From the NCBI GenBank assembly GCA_000727475.1, contig KL647289.1, positions 5,810,776 through 5,874,775 on the forward strand: a stretch of 64,000 bases of DNA, in the 5' to 3' direction. Under the pieces are notes generated by a model, which saw only the letters and a program-made list of their open reading frames with translations, was not told the origin of the DNA and searched no databases. A program made the translations under genes and the position numbers. The DNA comes from Sarcocystis neurona (lineage: Eukaryota > Apicomplexa > Conoidasida > Eucoccidiorida > Sarcocystidae). Within the stretch, counting starts at the first letter, position 1. Each line of letters begins with the position of its first letter. Of the stretch, positions 41,161 through 50,535 are shown one piece after another.

Positions 41161-44100
41161 TTACATCGGTTTCGGGCTTCCTTCTTGCAAACGCTCCACC
41201 GCATCAAGGGCTGCTGCGGCACTAGGCAGGTCGAGTGGCTCTAAAAAGTGAACGAGAGCAGTGCCTTGCGGCAGTGTCTCTCCTGCTTCCGCAAGAATTC
41301 CCTTCCTCTCTCCACCTCTGTTGTCGGAAGTACTCTGACTGCCAAGTGCTTCTTGAATCGCTTGGTCGACATACTCCAACAGCTGCATCAGCTTGCCACA
41401 AGACTGGAGAATCTCTGCAGCTGCTGTTCTGATGTGGTGCAGCGCAGCACGTCGCAGAAGCGGGATATCTGATCCTGTACGGCCTTCACTCTTCTCTATA
41501 TCAGGTTGGTATTTTGCCTCAGGCCTATCAAAGAACTCGCCTGCGCGTCTGCTGTGAGTGTACTTCGTCTGTGAGAAGAAAAATGTACTTTTAGCCCCGG
41601 CAGCTGGTTCTGCTAAGCCCGTATCTGGAACCCTACTGTGAACACCTACTGCTGCGGGTGGTGCCTTCTCAATCTTTGCTGGCGTTGCTGCCTTAATTTC
41701 GTACGAGCCCCGTGAGCCGCCCGCAGTACATTTGGAAAAAGTCTTTGCCGATACCGCTGTTGTGCTCGGGGAATGTGCCGCCATCACAGTCTCTGGCAAT
41801 GGAGCGCCGGCTGGTGGACGGTTCTCACCGGAGCCTTTTAATTCACCAAAGGGGAAAACATTTACGTTTTCTGTTGAGCAACTCGCAGAACCCTTCAGCG
41901 CTACTCCTTTGTATGCTGTTGCTACTGCTAGCGCGTTCCCGGTTCTCACTGCTGGTGTTTGTAATTCTGCCACGGTGGCTGCCCTCTCTGCTGGTAGTGT
42001 TTCTTCGGAATGCCAGTATTCCTTCCAATACGTAGCAGAATCACATACAGTGCAGTTTCTCTGCAGCAGCGCCTCACACGTCACATGCAGCCCGAGTAAT
42101 AGCTCCAGTCGTGAGATTACACCAGTGTTTCGTATTTCTGGCATTGTTCCTGCGGCACTGTGCGCCTTTTCGGCATTAAGAGCGATCGACTGGGACGAAC
42201 TTCTATCTTGAGGCCCCGCAACAGCGTTAGCGGTGACGGGATGTTGCCGCTGTCGCTGGATAGCTCTTGAGTTCTTTTTCGGTGTCATTGCCGATCCCGT
42301 CGGATCGATTGTGCGCGGACAGCTGCTGCTGTCACCCCCGCAACAGTACAAGCTTTCGCAGCTTCTAACATTGTACGATTGCATGGAATCAACTTTCTGT
42401 ATTTTAGTCAAAAAGCCTGTCACTAGCTGCTGCCAGACACGCCTAAAAATGCGGCGTAAGCAATCCACCTGCTGCTGCTGCATCAGTGTCAGGCTTCCCT
42501 CGACCTCTGCCATGATGCACAGCACATGCGAGCACCGATCAGCAACCCTTCGTGCTGCGGGGGGGCTTGAAAGCAGTGCTTCTGCAATGGCTTCTGCACA
42601 GGATTGCGCGTTACTCAACTCCAGGGCAGCTGCAGTGGCTGCGGGACTTGGCCGAAGGATTTCTCTGTTGATCGGCGCAGACAGGGTGCCGGCAGCTGAC
42701 ACTTCGCCTTCCACTGCCCGGGCTGCACGCCCCCCTATTTGACCTGCTGCTTCTGGTTCTGACGTTGCCCGTGGGGCGAGTGGCTGTATTTCTGTTGCGG
42801 GGACAGGCACGACATCTGTCGTGGATCGTTGCCCTGCTGCTAGGAAACGACGCAGGGCAGGCGCGTCTGTTGTCGCTGCTGTTCGAGAGGTTTCAAGTTG
42901 TGCTGCTGCTGCAGTAGCTGACGCTACGTGCGTTCCGACGGTTTGGTCTGGATCCTGATACACTACGTAGGTATCACTCACTCCAGGTAGTGCGTACTGT
43001 CCCCATGCTGCTGCTGCTCCAGCGTTTCGTCCTGCCAGCCGCAGCAGCAGTCCGCGGGAAACAGCCTGTTGAAGCTGCTGCAGCTGTTGAGAGTGCTGTT
43101 CCTCCAGCTGTGGCTCCTGCAGCAGCTGCTGTTCAGATGTTCGCCGCTGCCCTGTCTGCGACAGCCGCGTCACTCGCTTCTGCCGCAGGAACTCATCAAA
43201 AGATGCAAGCATACCCAGCCCATCAGGGGGGATCATACCGTCATTATGCGGATAGATAATCTCACATGGAACAGCATCTGCACTCCTGGGAAAATCAGCT
43301 GAATTGAAAGAGCCATTCGACGCAGCAGGAATGTCTACACCTTCGAAGCAGGCAGTAATACAGTGCTGCTGTTGAAGAACGGCGCCTGAGTTCCTTTCGA
43401 GGCCAACACCTGTGCACACCTCTGAAACACAGTTCTCGCCGATGCCGCTGCTGCTGTTGATCGCGACGTTGTCCATGACGACTCCTGTGATGCTACTGCA
43501 GCGACCCTGGACGAAAAGACACATGTTGTTCCCTGCTGTTGGTGCGTCTCGTCGGTAAGCTGCTGCCGGCTGCCTTCCCGCTATCACGCGTCCTGCATCA
43601 CCATCTTTAGATGCTTCCTTCACTCTTGCCGCTGACGAGGGGCACGACGTTACACTTGGGGTTGATCGCGATGCGCCTGCTTCTCCTACTACCTCTTTTG
43701 CGGCTGATTCTTTCTTCCCGGCTGCGGTCGCTCCTGCAAACGTGGCTTCCGTTCCTCCTCCTGCTGCTCGTGTGGCTGCCTCTCGTGCAGCGTTTATTTG
43801 CCTGGCGCAGCAAAGCTCACTACGTGGTATAAACAGAAGAAGACGCTGAAATCGAGAGACAGCCGCAGTCCAGCACGCCGCCACACTGCGGCGCGTTGCT
43901 TCCCATGCATGCAAGAGTTCTTTCACAGCCGCTAGAGAGAGAGCAGCAGGATTCGCAGTAACAGCGCATGACGCCAGCGACAGCAGCCCGAGCTCCGAAT
44001 ACGCAGAAAAAAGATCGGATAGAAAAGAAGCAGCCCCCGCAGCAGCAGCGACGGCACCTTCTTCTGCAGCAAATAGAGTATCGCCAGCAGCAGCGTTTTT

Positions 44101-44190
44101 CGTGATACCACCACGTCCCACAGCAGTTGCATGTGGCGTTCTGGCCGTCCCTACCGATGAGGCAGGCTGACAGTCTCTCGCAGTCTCCAT
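41161..44190 (-). CDS. unknown 1,009-residue protein, apparently intronless
   Basis: A single frame runs from METARDCQ to LQEGSPKPM without a break. That is exceptional here, where the other genes are heavily spliced. I do not recognise a family. Three helical stretches stand out: near residues 50-130 (FLSDLFSAYSELGLLSL through AVSRFQRLLLFIPRS), near 555-620 (SCAEAIAEALLSSPPAA through CLRRIFRRVWQQLVTGFL) and near 920-960 (LQSCGKLMQLLEYVDQAIQE). They are separated by Ala/Ser/Thr-rich linkers with one Gln/Leu patch. No signal peptide or membrane segment is obvious. Codon choice is less biased to CTG/GCA than in the WDR7-like gene. The upstream sequence is CT-rich on the sense strand and could hold a short untranslated exon. 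Confidence 0.8.
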   Translation of the reverse strand: METARDCQPASSVGTARTPHATAVGRGGITKNAAAGDTLFAAEEGAVAAAAGAASFLSDLFSAYSELGLLSLASCAVTANPAALSLAAVKELLHAWEATRRSVAACWTAAVSRFQRLLLFIPRSELCCARQINAAREAATRAAGGGTEATFAGATAAGKKESAAKEVVGEAGASRSTPSVTSCPSSAARVKEASKDGDAGRVIAGRQPAAAYRRDAPTAGNNMCLFVQGRCSSITGVVMDNVAINSSSGIGENCVSEVCTGVGLERNSGAVLQQQHCITACFEGVDIPAASNGSFNSADFPRSADAVPCEIIYPHNDGMIPPDGLGMLASFDEFLRQKRVTRLSQTGQRRTSEQQLLQEPQLEEQHSQQLQQLQQAVSRGLLLRLAGRNAGAAAAWGQYALPGVSDTYVVYQDPDQTVGTHVASATAAAAQLETSRTAATTDAPALRRFLAAGQRSTTDVVPVPATEIQPLAPRATSEPEAAGQIGGRAARAVEGEVSAAGTLSAPINREILRPSPAATAAALELSNAQSCAEAIAEALLSSPPAARRVADRCSHVLCIMAEVEGSLTLMQQQQVDCLRRIFRRVWQQLVTGFLTKIQKVDSMQSYNVRSCESLYCCGGDSSSCPRTIDPTGSAMTPKKNSRAIQRQRQHPVTANAVAGPQDRSSSQSIALNAEKAHSAAGTMPEIRNTGVISRLELLLGLHVTCEALLQRNCTVCDSATYWKEYWHSEETLPAERAATVAELQTPAVRTGNALAVATAYKGVALKGSASCSTENVNVFPFGELKGSGENRPPAGAPLPETVMAAHSPSTTAVSAKTFSKCTAGGSRGSYEIKAATPAKIEKAPPAAVGVHSRVPDTGLAEPAAGAKSTFFFSQTKYTHSRRAGEFFDRPEAKYQPDIEKSEGRTGSDIPLLRRAALHHIRTAAAEILQSCGKLMQLLEYVDQAIQEALGSQSTSDNRGGERKGILAEAGETLPQGTALVHFLEPLDLPSAAAALDAVERLQEGSPKPM

Positions 44191-44853
44191 ACTTTCCTCT
44201 TATCGCCTCCTGCTGCTGCCCCATAGAAGCAAGACCAGGAGAAGCGCCGCCAGTGGTAGAAGGGCCACGCACTAGCAGCGACAGAAAAACACTTCGACGG
44301 CAGCCGCACTACGACCCAGCAGCCCCAGCCCACCACCAAGCCAGCACTACCTTCACCAGTACGAGACTACCAGTGCTGCAGCAGCAGCAGCATACCGCCA
44401 GCGCACCAGCAGGAGAGAGCGCAACACCAAAAACCGCAGCGTGACCCCACTCACGCGGCCGCAGCAGAAGTCGCCTGCTCATCTATATGGGAGTCCGTCC
44501 AGAGGCTAGCATCCGCAGCAGCGTAAATCTCACGCGTGCGTAATGAGCTGATTCTGAGTCAGTGAGCAGAGAAGTGAGTGAAGGCAAAGACGAGCTGACG
44601 GACGTTTGAACATGACGGAAGGGCTGTGCGATGCGAAAAAGAACACAAGGTGGAAATAAAGTTGTGGGGAGAAACAAGGAAAGCGACAAAAGGGAAGCGG
44701 AAGAAGAAAGACGAGAGGAAACGCAGGGGAAGACGGTGAATGTGCACAGACGAAAGAGAACAGTTCAGTATGCGCAGGAGGGATCGACGGTGGGAGCACT
44801 AGAAGGAGCGTGTCTATAATTCCGTGGTGAAGCGGAAGAGAGTACTGGGAGGA
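44191..44853. other. purine/pyrimidine-skewed spacer
   Basis: This is spacer between the end of the 47467 gene and the start of the 1,009-codon ORF, both minus strand. From about 44560 the plus strand is strongly GA-rich, a skew that continues through the introns to about 46260. Frames on the minus strand give Ser/Pro/Leu/Phe-rich translations of the CT tract. Nothing coding is convincing. Confidence 0.5.
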
Positions 44854-47467
44854 CTAGAAGACGACAGACAAACACGGAAACAGAAATATCTGAGAAAGTC
44901 ACACAGAATCCTGAAGCGAAATACAAACGTTCTTACCAACGAGAAAAAGTGGATCAACAACGTCCGGAGGAGAAAAACCCGATATGAAGAGTCCCCCATG
45001 AAGTACCTGCAGCTGGACCCTGGGTGACGTAACAAAGCAAACACGGCGAAGAATGAGCTGCCCGTACCCTCACGTACACAAAAGCCTGCGTTGAGTGGGA
45101 AGGATCGCGCTTCGCAAGTGTGAATGATGGCGCACCAAAAGAACGGACGTAGTGAGGAAGCTGAAGACAACGGTCCCTGGTCACAACGCGGGAGCTGGAA
45201 CCGGGCGCGTGAGAATGGCTAGTGTAAAACAGCGAGCGGCAGGGGGAGACGAGGAAATCCCGAGAGACGACGAGACTGAAGAGGAGAAAGGGATGAAGAA
45301 ACGCCAGTACAGACTTCAAAAAGCCTGCTGCTCCACGCGCCCCGTCTCGAAAAAATCCACCACCGACGCACTCACTGCGGGTGACTACAGCCAAGAGCTC
45401 ACCAAACATTGGCTGTCACTTGTGAGTAGGAGGGGGAGAAGGAAATACAGACCGTCCTCCTGGGATCTGCGGACCTCCGCGCAGGAGCCTCAACGAGGGG
45501 AAAAAACAATGGGCCTGACCACGTCTGTTGACGATCCTTCTGGTACGCATACGAGCCATCCGCGAAAAGCTGAGAAGAGACGGGGGGACGGAGGAAGAAG
45601 AAAACCAAGCACGAGGCAGCAAGCACATTACGCGTGCGGCGGAAGAGACTTGTAAGTCCACACATCATTCAAGGGGTACTTGATACGAAAGCGACGCTGC
45701 AAGGCAAGAGGACGATCCTCCAAAGGCAGACGCTTTAACGAGTGGCAGAACATGACATCGTCCAGCCCCTCGAGCCACACACGCGCCAGGTCGTGGTCTG
45801 CAAGCAGCAACAGAGAAGAGAAGGGAGGGGACGCGGGGGGAAATGTGACGGATCGGCACCCTAGAAGTCCGGTGAACGAAAAGTGACACGGAAACGGAAA
45901 GGAAGTGGACGGGGACAAGCAAAGAAGAAACAGCCGCAGTCGACGAAGACGCCGACGAAGAAAGGAAGAAAAGATGATCAAATGGGGAAGAAAGGAAGAA
46001 ACACCTCCGAAAAATTGTACGAGAGGGCGACGAAGGCCAGAAGAAGCAGAGGAGTCCTGTCCGCAAGGAGACACTCAAAAACTGGGAGATATTAGGACCG
46101 CAGCGGAAAACGGAGACGAAGATAAATACGGACAACTAGGAAAGAAGGGAGAGGCAACGCAGACGACGCGAAGACTGCCAGAAAAAGTGCGAAGTTCAAG
46201 AGACAGCACACAACACACGGCGGCAGTGAAGGGGACGCAGAAGTGGCGAACTGCACAACAGCACTAGCCGCAGATTGCCTGCAGAGAGAATCCTGCGTCG
46301 GTGACGCGGCTGCCGTCCCCGTGCATTTCTCACGAAAGGAACTGAGCGAGGCATTCTCAAGAAGCACGCAGAAGCATGCGTAGAACACTACAAAGAGGTG
46401 CACTACCGCAAACGCAGGCGTGCACTCACATACATATATATGTGTACGTGCGCCGGCGTCCCTTCTCACTCACAACACACGCACGCCTGTGTTGGACACA
46501 CTCTGGGAGGTATATAAGCATACGCATGTATGTGTACCTTCTTAAGACGCCATCTTACACATAGGCATAGATATGTACATATGCCTGCATACTACTGCGT
46601 CGTACATCCACATATTCCTTGCCAGTGGATTTCCGCCTTCGGCACGCGATGGGAGGAATGTTCGGACGCAGAAGGCTTCTCTCTGTACCGATAAAGACTC
46701 GGCTGACTGGGCCCGAGAAAAATTTTTGCGGCTGTGTGTGACGCTGGGATGTACGTACACCGCGTGCCGCCCCGTGAGTGTTTCCCAGTGGGACGAGACG
46801 TACGGTGTACGTGCGTCGCGGCCAAATACGACGTGTCCCTAGCGAAAGACGCACGGATGCTCTGCTTTTACTAAAATACCAAGCAGTGACGCCACGCATA
46901 CTATGCATACGTACGCTGGACTTCAACTGCCGCGCGGCGGTGACAAAGAGAGTAGCGGTGTAAGCGCGATTACAGGCTGACGGCGTGGAGCTTACCTCCA
47001 CATACACGCCGAGTTCAAAACCCACATGAGCGGATGCGGCCTTCCCTCAATCTGCGACTACGGATGTACCATAGAAGGCTGACCTACACATACATTTATG
47101 TATATATATATGTTTGTCCTGTCCTTCGAATGTGCACGTCTGCGTGTGACGCATATAAAGAGCTGCGTGGTTTAGACTGTAGCAGAGCTGCGAGGAGGGG
47201 GCCCGAAGGGCAGTGGCATACGTGGGGTGTGCATATGCCACGGCTAAATAGACCGCGAGGTACTTGTACACCGGGCTTAGACATACCTGCGTGGTAGATC
47301 CGTGTCAGATAGAGCGAATTGAGGTTTGCGACTCTCCACGAGAACCATTCTTCCGCGCAGGAAATCCTAAACGAAGCTTCCTTCGTCTCAACGAACGAAG
47401 GCACGAGCCCGTACCACGCAGGAAAGTAGAAGAAGTCAGCGGGGAGGGCTGGCGTGCGCAGACTCAT
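44854..47467 (-). CDS. unknown protein, about 195 residues, five exons, hydrophobic C-terminus
   Basis: Exons are 47467-47287 (start MSLRTPALPADFFYF, donor gtatgt), 45797-45664, 45569-45403 (acceptor cttctcag, donor gtgagc), 45006-44937 (acceptor agctgcag, donor gtaaga) and 44889-44854 (acceptor ctttctcag). Phases chain and the total is 588 nt. The second exon's donor gtgtgg is weak. Reading through it instead gives DVWTYKSLPPHA and a stop, and that version has RLP...RFRIK...LP spacing faintly like cytochrome bc1 subunit 7. The C-terminus LLRTLLIHFFSL plus IFLFPCLSVVF is a likely membrane anchor. An extra exon near 47015-46985 (HVGFELGVYVE, donor gtaagc) may be skipped in this model. Confidence 0.45.
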
Positions 47468-48060
47468 CCTGGTGGCGAGAGCAGAGCAACCGGACTACCG
47501 AAAAACGATTAAGAAGCCTTCAAAAGAAATAAGGTCTGGCCCGACAGCCAGAGGAACCCTATAGTAGCAAAGCGGTTGCACAGGTGAACGAGTGGGATAC
47601 GTGAAACTCGAGGCACATGTGAAACAGCCACTCTCCAGCGGAGACACTTTACGTGCCGCTGCAGCACCCACCCCGCTCCGGCAGCTTGTCGTTTAATCCC
47701 TTTTCCTCTCTGTCTGTTGCAAATGCAGTGTTGCGACCAGTGTATTGCGGCTGCTCCGCATACGTTACTGCAGGTCTTACGAAGCTCCCCTGTGGTATAG
47801 CTGGTACCGCCGTGCTACCTTGACTGCTGCGGTGGTGCTGCCGATGCGGCTGCCCGCTGCTACTGCCGGCCTCTGGTACTGCTTGTCTCTGCCAGTATAG
47901 ACGGACTGGCCCTTGTGCAAGCCGCTGGTCCTGCTGCTGCTACACAAGCGACCGCAAAGTACGTCTTTGTTGCGCACATGATGCAGGTACGCCCGACCCC
48001 AGGCGGTGCAGAGGACCCTACGACGTGAAGTCGTCTTCCTAATGTCCCTGTAGAGCGAAT

Positions 48061-48447
48061 TCAGTCTCTCAGGGAAGCGCCGATGCAGGGCAGGTGCTGT
48101 GGAGGACACATAGCGTTCCTTCTACAACAAGACCGTGTGCTGCGTGCAGGAAATAAACGGATGCCTGCGAGCAGGTACTGGAATAGAAGATCGTCGATAA
48201 CCGCCGCATGTATCACCCCGACACCTCTTGCTTCCCAGAAGTACGCAGTCGCTGCAGTTCAACAGCAGAACAGCTTTCCAGTGTGCACGTAGGCTGGCAA
48301 ATTTACTGGCAGGTGGATGGGACCGGTGGAGAATGCGGGTCCTCCAAGGAAAACTCCTAACCCGCACCCTCGCACAAGGGGAGAGCATGCGGCATGCGCA
48401 TGCGCGAGAATCACGTTGTTGACATCGCGGGCGCTATGAGCCTGCAT
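48061..48447 (-). CDS. unknown small protein, about 104 residues, two exons
   Basis: Exon 1 (48447-48324) starts MQAHSARDVNN and has glycine-rich GCGLGVFLGGPAFSTG; exon 2 (48251-48061) follows a gaactgcag acceptor and encodes AYFWEARGVGVIHAAVIDD and LLFQYLLAGIRLFPA. The phase-1 junction uses a gtccca donor, which is non-consensus. Gly-rich and hydrophobic stretches suggest a small membrane protein. A second frame, open from a ccacag acceptor at 48096 down to 47777, contains LNSLYRDIRK, an LYR-like motif. It could be the real 3' part instead. Confidence 0.35.
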
Positions 48448-48550
48448 TTTGGCATTTCTGCACGCGTGGAGCCCATTTCATTCCTAGCTTCTTATTATCG
48501 CTACTTTCAACAGTAGAGCGCGGAGGAAAGGGCACCAGTTGCTTCCGGGT

Positions 48551-49291
48551 CTATTTCTTCCCCAATCGCAACAGTTGACGCTCGTCCAGCCCCACATAGC
48601 AGACCGGAGTGCCAATCGACGCTCCGTTCGAGCTTTCATCTCTTGACTCCGTTCCTTTCTTTCTCTTGAGAGAGGTATGTTTAGTTTCAGTTGTCGCACG
48701 CGAAACCCTGCATTTACTCGTGTCGCCGCGTGCGCCGCATCTCTTAGGCCGAGATGGGGCTGACTTCAGGTACCGCCCAAAAAGGACGCATGTATCGAAG
48801 TGGGCTGCAGAGGTGTTGCTTGCTCACTCTTTTCTTCGAGTTCGCCATTCTCCATCATAGGATCCACTTGGTCAACGTGTCGAGCGTTACGAACATTTTT
48901 TCGCCTGCGTTCGGTGGTTGAAACTAGGTCCTCATACGCACGTGTGTCTCCGCATACGCATGCGGGTGTGTACAGAGCACGACAAGGACACAAATAAATA
49001 CGTATATCATTAACGCCCGTACTTACTGCGCGAGTTGACAGACGCTTTGCGAGGTGTGTATAGTCCACGCACCGCCGTCAATGTATTTATCTCTGAATAC
49101 TCGGCCTCTGCCTCCTTTTGTGCGACTTCGAGGTGCGCGCACGGACACTGTCCGAACGCCCGCGCATCCCTTTCAGATGTACTGAAGAAACAGGAAACGC
49201 GAGTGCCAACAAGAGACTAAACACTGGCCTTTTGTGGTTTCACGCAAAGGTGGGAGCACGTGTGTGTCCGCATGCCGCTTTCTTCATCCAT
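48551..49291 (-). CDS. unknown protein, 146 residues, four exons
   Basis: I do not recognise the product. Exons are 49291-49260 (MDEESGMRTHT), 49181-49027 (acceptor tttcttcag, donor gtaagt), 48923-48774 and 48654-48551. Phases 2, 1 and 1 match and the total is 441 nt. Segments are FGQCPCAHLEVAQKEAEAEY, SEINTLTAVRGLYTPRKA, a basic stretch STTERRRKNVRNARHVD and the C-terminus CYVGLDERQLLRLGKK. The polar, charged composition with no membrane segment suggests a soluble, perhaps nuclear, protein. The first intron's donor gtgctc is weak, so the start could change. Its start faces that of the PPAN gene 1.2 kb away. Confidence 0.5.
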
Positions 49292-50535
49292 TTGTACTTC
49301 CTGTGCAAGTGACAAACGCTTCTCCGGTGCGTTAGATTAGCTTGCGTCTTCCCCGAAGTGAAGCGGTGTCATCTGGTCACGCGTGGGGCGAAGAATCAAT
49401 AATGCGGCGACAGAAATTGACTTGACAACTGCTCCAGTGTACACACCACGGTATTGTCCATGGAGAGATACTGTACATGTATATATGTATAGTCATAGAC
49501 GGGTGTCCCTTCGCGCCACAGTCGTTTGCACAAGATTTACTCGGTTGTATATGTGTATCTACATATATGTGTACGTGTGCACGTCCTCATGTGTATGTCT
49601 TGTACGGGAGGTATAAAACCTCTTGATACGTATCAGTAGAGTGCGTTATTTTGCGCGTCTGCATGAGTATCGCTATAGTATATGTGTGTCTCTCGTTACA
49701 CTTCTACACGAACGGCTAGACAGCTTCACCATAGGGACAACTCTTCACCCTCTGTAGTTGCCTGTGTGGTGTTGATGAAGTGTATATCTGTATATCAGCT
49801 GTGGGTGCGTATTTGTGGCACCGCGGTGATGTCCACCTCCACATGTATCAAGCAGTTACCCCTGACTGACGTCGTATGTCCCTGCGATTGTGCCGTCGCA
49901 GCCATGTTGCCTGTAGGGCGGCTCGGTCTAGATATCTGTCTCTCCACGTACACCGCTGCACGCCAACTCTTCTCGTTAGCAGACTTTTCCAGGAACACAC
50001 ACACACAAACAGAGTTTTGTAACCCACGGTTGTCTTTGAAAGGCACGCGTACGCGGTTGCATGCAAGGAGTCATTCCCGCAGTATACAGGAGCCACAAAG
50101 CCGGAGGCACAACGTCGTTTGTAACGAGTGTTTTCTCCACCTTTTTCGAAGAGAGGCGTGAAGGGCAGCGGTCCGCCTCTAGCTGCTGATCCCCATGCAC
50201 AGCAACTCCCGTTCTTCCTCCCCCTCACTCTCTGTCTGAGAATGGCCATTCTGCGCGACGGCTTCAAGCACGCGCACACGTGTGCTGTCGTTTGGAGTTG
50301 CGGAAATGGAGGCGTCTCCTTTAACCATTCACTCGTCTGCGGCGTGCGTGTCACTGTGCAGCTGTACCCGTGTCTGTATGTGTGCCTCTCCTGTCGGTGG
50401 GTGTGCTGGCCCACAAATTCTCCTGCGAACACAGTGTACGTCTGCGCGTCTGTACTTATTTGAATGTACAAGTGTATATGTGTTTGCATGTGCTGCAAGT
50501 GTATGTGGTTGAGCAGGTATCCTCGTGTGTAGGCG
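49292..50535. promoter_or_regulatory. divergent intergenic region, probable shared promoter
   Basis: This region lies between the start of the 49291 gene (minus) and the PPAN gene (plus). It contains short TA and GT runs, and frames of up to 159 codons (plus 49682-50161) that lack conserved features. I see no identifiable motif; promoter role is inferred from gene orientation. Confidence 0.4.

Noticed and set aside
45641..47467. Identification of the 47467 gene as cytochrome bc1 subunit 7
   Set aside because: Only the spacing RLP...RFRIK...LP resembles the family, and the best phase-consistent model splices this segment away. Kept only as an alternative in the gene entry.
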